Shown here one piece after another: positions 7,544 to 15,365 of a stretch of DNA of 64,000 nt. Under the pieces are notes generated by a model that saw only the letters and a program-made list of their open reading frames with translations, had not been told where the DNA came from and ran no database searches. A program made the translations under genes and the position numbers. The number at the start of each line of letters is the position of its first letter. Position 1 is the stretch's first letter. Source of the stretch: Moraxellaceae bacterium. Its GTDB lineage: Bacteria > Pseudomonadota > Gammaproteobacteria > Pseudomonadales > Moraxellaceae. Location of the stretch: positions 124,001 through 188,000 of the forward strand of contig JAUXVU010000018.1 of the NCBI GenBank assembly GCA_030680295.1, read 5' to 3'.

Positions 7544-9367
7544 TTAGGCTTTCGATTTCGCGCGACGCGACCACCATAACCAGCCTAATAATGCGGCAAT
7601 CATGAGTGCTGAGATAAACAAAACATAGAGGTAAATATTTGACTCTCGTACAGTTGGCGTAATGCCTTGATGAAGTGTGATGGTTTTTAGCTGCTTAACT
7701 TCCCCATCTTGAGTAACCAATACTTCGCTAGCACCATCAGGAATTTTCGACTGCACTCGTGGCCAGTAGTAAATGAAGTTTTCTGCGCTGAAAGTGCCCT
7801 GTGCTAATACCTCAAAGCCATCCTCTAGAGCAGTAATAAAAACACCACCGTTGGCATAAACGGGGTAAATTGATTCTGGATACTCACTTACTTTTTGATC
7901 AAAAAGATCACTATCTACAGTTACCTGTACCTTGGCTCTTTTGTTAATGACGATATCTGACTTAAGTGGGTCTCCATTGAGCAGCATACGTGACGCTTCT
8001 TGTATAAGTGTAGTTGCAATACCTAGCGCTCCTTCATTCCCATCAACTGAAATCGTTGGGTGGCTTAATAGCGTCGTATTGATTGTGGCAACACCTCGCT
8101 TAAGTCGGTAAGGCAGGCTTATCTCTGAGCGCTCTGTGTCTACCCACATGGTGCCCTTGGGGGCAGAGCAGAAGTTGCTTACCAGAAGGTTTGACTCAAT
8201 TCTAAGCTCAAAGCTATTGTTGTCCAATGGTGCTTTACTTAAGAAAGGAACTAAGCGTTCGTTATCTTTTTCAGTAAGATTATGCAAACTAGCGCCACCA
8301 GAAAGGGCGTCATTAATCCAGACGGTCGCACTTGATCCTTGGATTAAATTGGATTGTGATTTAAATGCAACGCTACCCTGTAATGGTCCTGTTGGCTGCC
8401 ATACACCAGGGAAATTCAAGACAAACGCACGCACTCCGCTGTCTAAACGAAAGCTGTCAATTCCTAGATGAGCTAGCGTATTGAATTGCTTAGGCTTGCC
8501 CCAGACTGGCTCATTAATTGAGTCTGAAACTCGAATTCCATTGCCTCTAAGCTGGCTTAGGTAGTTTTTATTTGTGAGGCCGTTTATAGCCGAAAGTAAT
8601 GCTTGTTCATTGCCATAGTTGATTCGTAAAATCGGATGGCTATGATCTTGAGGCCGCTTTTCAGCAAAATAGATAGAAATATGAGCCTCATTTTTATATT
8701 GAGCATCTCGCTTAAATTCAACCGTAAAGTCTGAGCGGTGTGATTCGGGTAATGAGCTTTCAATCCAACGAACACCGGATGTAGATGCCCAAGCACTGGT
8801 GAGGCGAGAAAGTGCTGTCAGTTCAGCTGCATTCTTTGTGTTGACGCGAGCACGACCCACATACGGTCTTCGGTCCAATACGTGAGGGTTGAACAAAGTA
8901 TCAGGCAAATTGCTAAGCATCAATTCGCTTAATTTACGCGAATAACTGATTTCACCTTGTCCGATATTAAAGACACCAAATGTGCCTACACGACACTCAT
9001 GCTCATTTTCTTCGGCCATGATTGGCGTTTGTCGGACAAAGAAATCTAAACGGTTAAAACCAGTCTTAAGTTGATCTAGCTTGAACTCCAAATCGCGGTT
9101 AGCCGTAAGCATTGTTGAGTGAACTGGCCTGCCATTTAGCCGAACAGATAGTGCGGTTGGATATGACACATTTACTTTGGCTTTAAACGTAGGCGATACC
9201 CACGTCTCTCCTTTCCCAACATAAATAAAGCGCGTTTCAATCGCTTCTTTATTGTTAAATTGAGCGGGAGCTGTACGCCATACTTCAGCAGCCGCAGTTG
9301 CTTGCCTCAAGGGCAATATGCTCAGGCATAATGCAATTATGCCAATTGAGATTTGATTAAGTTTCAT
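7544..9367 (-). CDS. BcsB-like periplasmic subunit of polysaccharide synthase (EPS locus 1)
   Basis: A 607-aa protein with a signal peptide ending near ATAAAEVW, a long beta-rich periplasmic region, and one C-terminal membrane helix (IYLYVLFISALMIAALLG) followed by a basic tail. This is the BcsB plan: periplasmic carbohydrate-binding and flavodoxin-like domains anchored next to the synthase. It is shorter than E. coli BcsB (about 780 aa) and close in plan to YdaN/PssD of Gram-positive EPS systems. Its ATG overlaps the GT2 stop (ATGA), so the two are translated together. Expected to guide the polymer across the periplasm. The polymer is unlikely to be cellulose, because PilZ and other bcs genes are absent. 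Confidence 0.75.
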   Translation of the reverse strand: MKLNQISIGIIALCLSILPLRQATAAAEVWRTAPAQFNNKEAIETRFIYVGKGETWVSPTFKAKVNVSYPTALSVRLNGRPVHSTMLTANRDLEFKLDQLKTGFNRLDFFVRQTPIMAEENEHECRVGTFGVFNIGQGEISYSRKLSELMLSNLPDTLFNPHVLDRRPYVGRARVNTKNAAELTALSRLTSAWASTSGVRWIESSLPESHRSDFTVEFKRDAQYKNEAHISIYFAEKRPQDHSHPILRINYGNEQALLSAINGLTNKNYLSQLRGNGIRVSDSINEPVWGKPKQFNTLAHLGIDSFRLDSGVRAFVLNFPGVWQPTGPLQGSVAFKSQSNLIQGSSATVWINDALSGGASLHNLTEKDNERLVPFLSKAPLDNNSFELRIESNLLVSNFCSAPKGTMWVDTERSEISLPYRLKRGVATINTTLLSHPTISVDGNEGALGIATTLIQEASRMLLNGDPLKSDIVINKRAKVQVTVDSDLFDQKVSEYPESIYPVYANGGVFITALEDGFEVLAQGTFSAENFIYYWPRVQSKIPDGASEVLVTQDGEVKQLKTITLHQGITPTVRESNIYLYVLFISALMIAALLGWLWWSRRAKSKA

Positions 9368-10614
9368 TGCTTTTCCCTTCTTCGTTCAGTTTTGTACCAA
9401 ATAATGCCTTTGCCGCTAATTTTGCCTTTTGCCATTTCGTAAGCTGCCTTGACTACGACAATTAAAAAAACCTGTGCGTAAGTGAAGTAGGCGATAGCAG
9501 CGAAGAAATAAAGTTGTCGTGGCACTTTCTCAAGTGACAGCGTGTAAAACACTTGCGATAAATAGATTAGAAATGAAATGCCCCAAAGCAGCGTGAAAGG
9601 CCCCGGGAGCGTGACGCCTGCGATACCTAAAATACCTGCAACAAGCACCGTATGACTTAAGAAAAGTGCTGGAACAAACACGATGTAGCACATCAAGTTG
9701 TTTAGGATTTCGACACCGATAGGAAAAGGGTTGGTCAGCGCATGTCCTAAATATTTATTGGTGACATAGAAGTTGCCTTGGGTCCAACGTGAGCGCTGCT
9801 TAAGAAAGATTCCTAGGCCTGGAGGGTCTTGCTGCCAGCCGGTGGCATAAGGAATCCACTTAATCCGTTTTTTGCCTAAGAAGATACGAAAGCTCATCTC
9901 TGTATCATCGACTAATGAGTGTTCATCAAAGCCGCCGAGTGTCATCAACGAACGTTTTTTGATTACAAAATTTGTACCCATCAATGTGGATAAGCGGAAT
10001 AAATTCCAGCGGCCACCTTGAAAGATCCACTGAAAGAAGATGAACTCAATTGCAATAAAGCGAGTGATAAAACTGTCGCGCCAATTGCGTGTGCGAACTT
10101 TGCCTTGTACTGCAACGAGTGAGGGGTCAGAGATTAAATTTTGCGCCAGCAAACGAACGCAGTCTGGGTCAGGTGTGCTATCGGCGTCATAAACTACAAT
10201 TAAGTCACCGGTTGCATGTGGCAGGCCATTATTTAAAGTGCGTGACTTTCCTTTGCCACCCATACCTTTTGGTACGTTAACAATTTTGATGCAAGAGTGC
10301 TTTGCCGCAACTTCAGTGGCTATGGCAAGCGTATTATCTTTTGAGCCATCATTAATCAAAATAACTTCGTAGCTGTCTTTGGGGTAGTCTTGAGCCGCGA
10401 GTGCTAATAATGTGGCTTCAATAACTACTTCCTCGTTATACGCAGGTACCAATACACTCAATCGTGGCCAAGCATCTGGTGTAGGCAAACTCTCCTTTTC
10501 TGCTTTGCTGAGTGCAGCATATCGCCAAGCAGAAAAGCTAAGGGTGGCCCAGAAAAGCTGAGGCACCCAAATGCCGATAAAACCAAAAATGAAAATGTAA
10601 TCAATGGTTGTCAT
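9364..10614 (-). CDS. GT2 processive glycosyltransferase, polysaccharide synthase (EPS locus 1)
   Basis: A 416-aa inner-membrane GT2 enzyme. One N-terminal helix (residues 5-27) precedes a cytosolic GT-A domain with NDGS (88-91), DADS (143-146), DDTE (236-239) and QRSRW (273-277), the D,D,D,QxxRW set of processive synthases such as BcsA, PgaC and NfrB. Three or so helices follow. It ends near residue 416 with no PilZ or other c-di-GMP domain. It polymerises and probably extrudes the glycan from a nucleotide sugar. In the leftward operon it overlaps its neighbours by 4 bp on both sides. Copy-2 paralogue at 25286 is highly similar. Confidence 0.88.
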   Translation of the reverse strand: MTTIDYIFIFGFIGIWVPQLFWATLSFSAWRYAALSKAEKESLPTPDAWPRLSVLVPAYNEEVVIEATLLALAAQDYPKDSYEVILINDGSKDNTLAIATEVAAKHSCIKIVNVPKGMGGKGKSRTLNNGLPHATGDLIVVYDADSTPDPDCVRLLAQNLISDPSLVAVQGKVRTRNWRDSFITRFIAIEFIFFQWIFQGGRWNLFRLSTLMGTNFVIKKRSLMTLGGFDEHSLVDDTEMSFRIFLGKKRIKWIPYATGWQQDPPGLGIFLKQRSRWTQGNFYVTNKYLGHALTNPFPIGVEILNNLMCYIVFVPALFLSHTVLVAGILGIAGVTLPGPFTLLWGISFLIYLSQVFYTLSLEKVPRQLYFFAAIAYFTYAQVFLIVVVKAAYEMAKGKISGKGIIWYKTERRREKQ

Positions 10615-11525
10615 GAGCGGCGATTCCGAAAAATTGCAAATACAAAAATAATGATTAGCAAAAGACCAAATAGAACAGAGAAACTAGAGGCTAGATTGGC
10701 GGCAACCGGAAAAAGTGATGGTAATTCACCGGTCAGATACGCTCCAATTGGAATAGCTATCATGGTAAATAATGCCCAAGCATGCCCAACTAGGCTTGTT
10801 TCTAAGGATTCGGGCGTGCTGACAAACCTAGAGCCAGCAAATTTCCATTCGACACCGAGTGGCGGGTACTCAATGTTTTCAACAATTAAAGGATCAAATG
10901 TTGGATTACGAATTACCTGCATTCCATGGCCATAAGTTTTATACGTAGACATAGGTATTACATGTTTGTTGTTAACTTTATGGATCCCATTAGGCACAGG
11001 TAAGTGATGCGTATAGACTTCGTTATTAAAAATATAGCTTCCTGAGTCAAAGTCATTAAATGAACTATCAAAATGATTATTCTTTAGGAAAAGCTGAGGA
11101 CGTAATCCAATTGCAGAGGCAAAAGTTGCAGAAGCATATAGCTCCTTCGAATTAAAAGTAGTGCCTTGGACAATAACAATCGCTCCATCTTTAATGGCGC
11201 CACGAATTTTACGATACTCTTTTATGCTAATGTTTTTAGTTAAAGAGTCAGGTAATATAATGCCGGGTTTAATGCCTGCATTAATATAAAAATTGTAATT
11301 CTCTTGATCAATATGATATGGGTCAAATACAGGCCAATAAGTTGGTTTCCCGGGAAAAAAGCGATAAAGTTTGGCGGGTGAAACTGTCGTTGAATTTAAA
11401 GCACCTTCACTGCTGCTTTCAAAGTTACAGCCATAGCTATCACGATAGATTGCCTCTAGCGCAGGTGAGGGCGCCAGGACTGGTTGCAGCAATACGCCAC
11501 AAAGATTAAGTACGACTAGGTTCAT
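10611..11525 (-). CDS. Unrecognised membrane-anchored protein of the EPS locus (copy 1)
   Basis: 304 aa; I do not recognise the family. It has a hydrophobic N-terminus (residues 1-20), an alpha/beta soluble region (KDGAIVIVQGTTF, AIGLRPQLFLKNN), conserved loops (LPVPNGIH, EYPPLGVEW) and two C-terminal membrane helices (about 245-265 and 278-300) with a basic end. The topology suggests a periplasmic domain tethered in the inner membrane. It sits in the slot that the DUF2334 gene ydaL holds in the Bacillus yda operon, but I see no deacetylase motif. It is conserved in position in both copies and overlaps the upstream gene by 20 bp, so it is likely an integral part of the machine. Possible roles are synthase partner or assembly factor. 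Confidence 0.75.
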   Translation of the reverse strand: MNLVVLNLCGVLLQPVLAPSPALEAIYRDSYGCNFESSSEGALNSTTVSPAKLYRFFPGKPTYWPVFDPYHIDQENYNFYINAGIKPGIILPDSLTKNISIKEYRKIRGAIKDGAIVIVQGTTFNSKELYASATFASAIGLRPQLFLKNNHFDSSFNDFDSGSYIFNNEVYTHHLPVPNGIHKVNNKHVIPMSTYKTYGHGMQVIRNPTFDPLIVENIEYPPLGVEWKFAGSRFVSTPESLETSLVGHAWALFTMIAIPIGAYLTGELPSLFPVAANLASSFSVLFGLLLIIIFVFAIFRNRRS

Positions 11526-12258
11526 AGATCACTCTACGGATATTAGTTTGTAAGATGCTTATTTCATTTAGTTTTTTTGTTATTTGGTCGCTGTAGTTGC
11601 TAGAACCATCATCAATATTAATCAGAGTAATTTTCTCAAGTGACTCATCGCCAAATGCATGAAAGCCATTACATATGTAGCTTTCGATCATAAGCAATAC
11701 TTTTGATCTAGTTTCAGTCCATTCAGTAGTGCCTAATAACTCTTTTATTTCTTCTATGTTCTGAAGTGAAATTTCGATACCGATTATTTTGCTATGGCAG
11801 GCTGCAATATCTGATCGATTTAGTAAATGCAGTTGAGACTTAATAAATGTTTCTAGTAGCTGAACGGGAATGATTTCGCGTTCAATCTTATGTTTAAAAA
11901 TAAGTAAAGAGTTGCTGGCATTTGTACGTAAGTTGAGGTTATGACGTATTGCACTTAAGCCAATAGGAGCAAGTGGCGATATGAAGAGCAGTAAAATTAA
12001 ATGCTCAATATAGACGCCAGAACTTAACTTGTAATAAAAATGGAGTGCTGCAGTTAGAAAAGCTATTAAACCTAAAGCGATAGCAGAGCTTACTTTTAGG
12101 AAAGCACCGGCCATAATTAAAGCAATGAAAAATACCCATGCACCACGTAAATGCATGGGCAGCCATTCATAAGCAACTAAGCCTATAAAAAAGGTAGTTG
12201 TTAACAGCCAGCCGATGATGGTCTTACGGCGTAGTGGAGTAGTAGTAGTTGATGACAT
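11506..12258 (-). CDS. Four-helix membrane protein with degenerate GGDEF-like domain (EPS locus 1)
   Basis: 250 aa. About four membrane helices lie within residues 14-103. A linker with helical character follows, then a C-terminal domain (about 150-245) that follows the order of a diguanylate cyclase domain: KIIGIEISLQNIEEIKE at the DxDxFK strand-helix, a long helix, then FHAFGDES (199-206) at the GGDEF turn, then a hydrophobic strand ITLINIDD. The catalytic signature is lost, and the position of the RxxD inhibitory site reads SxxC. YdaK and Listeria PssE have the same build in EPS operons and bind c-di-GMP, so a sensor or allosteric role is likely, but the ligand is open. First gene of the leftward operon. 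Confidence 0.65.
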   Translation of the reverse strand: MSSTTTTPLRRKTIIGWLLTTTFFIGLVAYEWLPMHLRGAWVFFIALIMAGAFLKVSSAIALGLIAFLTAALHFYYKLSSGVYIEHLILLLFISPLAPIGLSAIRHNLNLRTNASNSLLIFKHKIEREIIPVQLLETFIKSQLHLLNRSDIAACHSKIIGIEISLQNIEEIKELLGTTEWTETRSKVLLMIESYICNGFHAFGDESLEKITLINIDDGSSNYSDQITKKLNEISILQTNIRRVIYEPSRT

Positions 12259-12352
12259 GCTCGTTAATCAAGTTGTTTGGTAAAAATAAAAAAGGCACGA
12301 CACAGCAAGCTTGGTTTGTGTGCGTCTTTCACTTATGTGGCACCGATATTTG

Positions 12353-12364
12353 TATACATGTATA
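12353..12364. promoter_or_regulatory. Palindromic operator candidate upstream of EPS-1 leftward operon
   Basis: TATACATGTATA is a perfect 12-bp palindrome 95 bp before the start of the leftward operon. It matches the 13153 core at 10 of 12 positions. Confidence 0.35.
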
Positions 12365-12441
12365 TATTATTGACTAAAAATTGATCGATTGCAATCGCAA
12401 TTTTTCACATATCTGTAGTTGAGTGTTGGTGTGGTAGTGCA

Positions 12442-12489
12442 ATAGCGCAGATGCTCATCGGAGTGCATTCGATGAGCATCTGGCGTTAT
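12442..12489. other. Long hairpin downstream of the small exported protein gene
   Basis: CAGATGCTCATCG (12448-12460) pairs perfectly with CGATGAGCATCTG (12470-12482). Six more pairs can form outside after one bulged base. It lacks a T tract on either strand. It could end transcription of the gene at 12524 less efficiently, or protect an RNA 3' end. Confidence 0.5.
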
Positions 12490-12523
12490 GGGGGTGTTAA
12501 TCTTGTGTCGTTAGGCAGGCCCG

Positions 12524-13120
12524 TTATTGCTCTGAAGTAAAGGAGGTGCCTGTGTGTTTAGCAATAAACTCATCGACTAACCTTGCGGCTGCTGCATAGT
12601 CTTTACGGAGAGCAAGCCTCATCATTTCAACCTGTAACTCTTCTTGTTCTACCATATAGTTTAAGAAGGCCTGTGCATTAGTAGGACCAATTAGACGTAG
12701 CTTACGAAGCTTTTTGGCGTATTTGACGGTACTAGCGTAGAGGGGCCTCAATGCAAGGCTCATGAACGCCATAGGTACTAAGTTAGTAGCAAAGGCTTTG
12801 GCCTTAGCTAGCCGTTCGGGCCTTGAATCCAAGCCCCAGCTTAAGGCTGCTGCCTGATAGTGAGGGACATTGAATTGTTCTAATCTCAAGTATGCTTGCC
12901 AGAATGTGTGTTGTTTGCTGCCCTCAGAGCGTTTGGATAGATTTTTCATGGCCTGCAATGCAAAAGTGCGATTGGATACTTCAACGCTAAATCCCTGAAT
13001 GAATGCATCAGTTGGAACCTCGGTATTTGCGAACACATTGCCTCCATGTAGCCATGTCATAAGAATAAGTAACAAAATTGTGTGGCGGCCTTTTTGTGAG
13101 CGATCATGAAGTGCTGACAT
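12524..13120 (-). CDS. Small exported protein of unknown function
   Basis: 198 aa, not recognised. A signal peptide (residues about 12-32, ending NVFA) is followed by a helix-rich mature domain of about 165 residues with several conserved-looking hydrophobic helices and no cysteines or metal motif. It lies alone between EPS locus 1 and yceI and is transcribed leftward. A 26-bp perfect palindrome stands 33 bp before its start, so it is probably repressed by the same factor as EPS locus 1 and the tetR gene. The function may be linked to envelope or exopolysaccharide biology, but this is inference from the shared operator only. Confidence 0.7.
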   Translation of the reverse strand: MSALHDRSQKGRHTILLLILMTWLHGGNVFANTEVPTDAFIQGFSVEVSNRTFALQAMKNLSKRSEGSKQHTFWQAYLRLEQFNVPHYQAAALSWGLDSRPERLAKAKAFATNLVPMAFMSLALRPLYASTVKYAKKLRKLRLIGPTNAQAFLNYMVEQEELQVEMMRLALRKDYAAAARLVDEFIAKHTGTSFTSEQ

Positions 13121-13152
13121 TGAGGTATGCCTTAAAGTGAGTAATCAGACGG

Positions 13153-13178
13153 CATATAGTATACGCGTATACTATATG
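13153..13178. promoter_or_regulatory. 26-bp perfect palindrome, TetR-type operator candidate
   Basis: Centre GTATACGCGTATAC, with arms CATATA and TATATG completing a perfect 26-bp inverted repeat. It lies between the divergent small exported gene (start 13120) and yceI (start 13298). Length and symmetry fit a TetR-family operator. It is the best instance of the motif also found at 3426, 15346 and, less exactly, 12353 and 13208. Confidence 0.65.
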
Positions 13179-13207
13179 GGCTTGCAATTTACTTGCAGAC
13201 TAATAAG

Positions 13208-13219
13208 TGTACACGTATA
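13208..13219. promoter_or_regulatory. Second, weaker operator-like site before yceI
   Basis: TGTACACGTATA matches TATACGCGTATA at 10 of 12 positions. It is 55 bp from the centre of the 26-bp palindrome and 79 bp before the yceI start. Confidence 0.3.
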
Positions 13220-13297
13220 GTAATTTTTTGTTGTGATTTGACTGTGTGTCTGTAACGTCAAAAGTGTGGGCTTGTGACTTCTGATGGGAAGCTTAAA

Positions 13298-13882
13298 ATG
13301 AAGCGTTTTCAAAAAATATGCATGTTTGTACTGTTAATGGCGACTTCTGCGGCTTGGGCTCAACCTATTGTGCAATACGCTATCGACCCAGCTAAGACAA
13401 CCATCAACTTTACATGGCGTTATTTGGGGCAGGAGAGTCCTAAAGCGAAGTTTGCTAATCCGGCGGGTACCATTTATTTGAATACCAAAAGTCCAGAGCT
13501 TTCATGGACTGAGGTATCTATTCCAGTTAAGACGCTGTCAACATTTATGGGCATTATTGACCGTGAGCTATTGCATTCAGGCCATTTTTTTCTGCCCGAA
13601 AAACATCCATATATTACATTTCGCAGTACGGGCATTACGCTATCTGACATTGAGTCGATGACTTACAGTGTGACAGGCCAGCTGACCGTCAATGGGATCA
13701 CTCAAACGGTTGTGCTGTTAGCAAAACCGGTAGGGAGCGGAGCAAGTGAGTTACCGGGCGATATTATGGCTGTTGAGGCAACTACTCACTTTAAGCGTTC
13801 TGAGTTTGGTATGACTCGAATGCTAGGTGTTGTGGCTGACGAGATGTCTATCAGCCTAAGTGTATTGGCAGTTAAGCAATAA
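13298..13882 (+). CDS. YceI family periplasmic protein
   Basis: 194 aa from the ATG chosen here. An upstream GTG at 13274 would add eight residues but would displace the clean signal peptide (MKRFQKICMFVLLM... ending AWA) and the GGGAAG ribosome site. The mature part is a YceI lipocalin-like barrel: YAIDPAKTTINFTWRYLG at the start, FLPEKHPYITFRSTGI in the middle, LTVNGITQTVVL, and a final FGMTRMLGVVADEMSISLSV. The family binds polyisoprenoid or similar lipids in the periplasm; the physiological ligand here is unknown. Divergent from the small exported protein gene, with operator-like palindromes between them. Confidence 0.88.
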   Translation: MKRFQKICMFVLLMATSAAWAQPIVQYAIDPAKTTINFTWRYLGQESPKAKFANPAGTIYLNTKSPELSWTEVSIPVKTLSTFMGIIDRELLHSGHFFLPEKHPYITFRSTGITLSDIESMTYSVTGQLTVNGITQTVVLLAKPVGSGASELPGDIMAVEATTHFKRSEFGMTRMLGVVADEMSISLSVLAVKQ

Positions 13883-13915
13883 CAAGTGATGGCGGCATAC
13901 GGTTTTTGTCACACC

Positions 13916-15274
13916 TTAGCGTGCTGCCAGTATCTCTTCTGCCACACGTTCACCAGATGAAATTGCACCGTCAATATAGCCGGTCCACTCAGTCGCAGTT
14001 TCACTGCCGGACCAATGAATGCGGCCGCATGGCGTGCGTAGCGTATATCCGCAGCTTGTTAATGTGCCAGGTGAGGTGATGCTTGTGTAGCCACCCAGAC
14101 TCCAGGATTCTGATATCCAGTTTTGATCAATGTAATCGATTGGGTGGGCGGCTTGAGGGCCAAAATAGTGCTGTAGTGACTGTACCGCTATTTCACGGCG
14201 TGTCTGTTTGTCCATGCCTGCCATGGCCTGACCAAACTTCCCCGCGAAAAAACCAACCAGAAAGCCATTTTTGCTGCCATGAGGTGTTGCATCTGCAACG
14301 GGGCTAAATGCTTCTGTGTCGCTGATAGCTTCACCTGTCAATCCCTGCTCACGCCAAAAAGGACGCTCATAGGCAACTAAGACCTTAATGACAGATCCCA
14401 TTGGCATGCGGGACTGCAGCTGCAGTCGTGCTGAGGGGAGTGCAGGCTCGAAATTAATGCGTGTAGCTAGCACAGGCGCCAAGGCGACAATCACTTTGCT
14501 TGCGCAGACTTCACCTTTTGCATGAGTAATAGTCACATGTGTTTCTGATTGTTTAACGGCAAGTACAGGGGCATTTAACAGCAGGGATTCATTAGGTAAT
14601 TTTTTAGCTAATAACTCTGCGAGTTGAAAAGCACCACCACTGATTTTATAGCGTTGTGCCCCGTTGCCTCGAGCTTCAAGTTGTGTCTCTAGGCCTCCTG
14701 CAGAAGCAATGGAGGCAAGTAGGCAAAGCATGGAAACTTCGTGTGGTTCGCTGGTGTGTAAGGCGCGCATTATAATTTTCATTAAGCTATGTGCGCTTTT
14801 GGTATGTAAATTACGTTGCAACCACTCTGCAACTGTCATGCGATCCCAGTAAGCTGCATTTTTAGATGTCCATGGAGCCGCTGGATCAATGGTTTTTGCC
14901 GCTCGATTTAGACGCCAAATAATTTGCGATGAGTCGAGTAATCCAAGCAGCGGTATGGGTGGTGCCTTACCTTGATAACTGCGTGATTTGTTGTCGATAC
15001 TTAGAATTCGTTTGCCAATACTATGCTGCTCATAAAGATTTAGGCCTAGCTCCTTACACAGTGCAAGCGCACGAGTTTGACCTGAGCCTAACCATTGCCC
15101 CCCTAAATCAATTGCCTCGCCACAAAGTAAGCCCCCAGCGGTTCGCCCGCCGACTCGTTCTCGAGCCTCCAAAACACGTACGCTTAGGCCTTGCTCACTC
15201 AGTCGTTGAGCCGCCCGCAATCCTGCCAACCCTGCGCCGATAATGCAGACATCTACTGTTTCTGTTGTGCCCAT
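13916..15274 (-). CDS. Flavin-containing monoamine oxidase family protein
   Basis: 452 aa. It begins with the FAD-binding dinucleotide fold (VCIIGAGLAGLRAAQRL, then VLEARERVGGRT), and ends with the second FAD segment (GRIHWSGSETATEWTGYIDGAI). The long middle substrate domain is that of MAO/putrescine-oxidase-like enzymes, which oxidise primary amines to aldehydes with H2O2. No signal peptide, so probably cytosolic. GGAG sits seven bases before the ATG. Divergent from the TetR gene (start 15366), which may control it. The substrate cannot be told from sequence. Confidence 0.85.
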   Translation of the reverse strand: MGTTETVDVCIIGAGLAGLRAAQRLSEQGLSVRVLEARERVGGRTAGGLLCGEAIDLGGQWLGSGQTRALALCKELGLNLYEQHSIGKRILSIDNKSRSYQGKAPPIPLLGLLDSSQIIWRLNRAAKTIDPAAPWTSKNAAYWDRMTVAEWLQRNLHTKSAHSLMKIIMRALHTSEPHEVSMLCLLASIASAGGLETQLEARGNGAQRYKISGGAFQLAELLAKKLPNESLLLNAPVLAVKQSETHVTITHAKGEVCASKVIVALAPVLATRINFEPALPSARLQLQSRMPMGSVIKVLVAYERPFWREQGLTGEAISDTEAFSPVADATPHGSKNGFLVGFFAGKFGQAMAGMDKQTRREIAVQSLQHYFGPQAAHPIDYIDQNWISESWSLGGYTSITSPGTLTSCGYTLRTPCGRIHWSGSETATEWTGYIDGAISSGERVAEEILAAR

Positions 15275-15345
15275 GTTGCATCTCCAGTAAAAGTTGTGAC
15301 AACGTACGTGCTAGTTTTGCTACTATTACTCTCTACTTATATTTA

Positions 15346-15357
15346 TATACGCGTAAA
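15346..15357. promoter_or_regulatory. Operator-like site just upstream of the tetR gene
   Basis: TATACGCGTAAA matches the core TATACGCGTATA at 11 of 12 positions. It ends 8 bp before the TetR ATG, a position suited to autorepression, and lies within the divergent promoter region shared with the amine oxidase gene. Confidence 0.5.
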
Positions 15358-15365
15358 TCATACAC

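Noticed and set aside
7544-10614. Cellulose synthase (bcs) operon
   Set aside because: GT2 lacks PilZ; no BcsC-size exporter, BcsZ, BcsQ or BcsG is present; an epimerase and DUF2334 are present instead.
3602-10614. PNAG (pgaABCD) operon
   Set aside because: No PgaB or PgaD; BcsB-like and WecB proteins are not part of pga.
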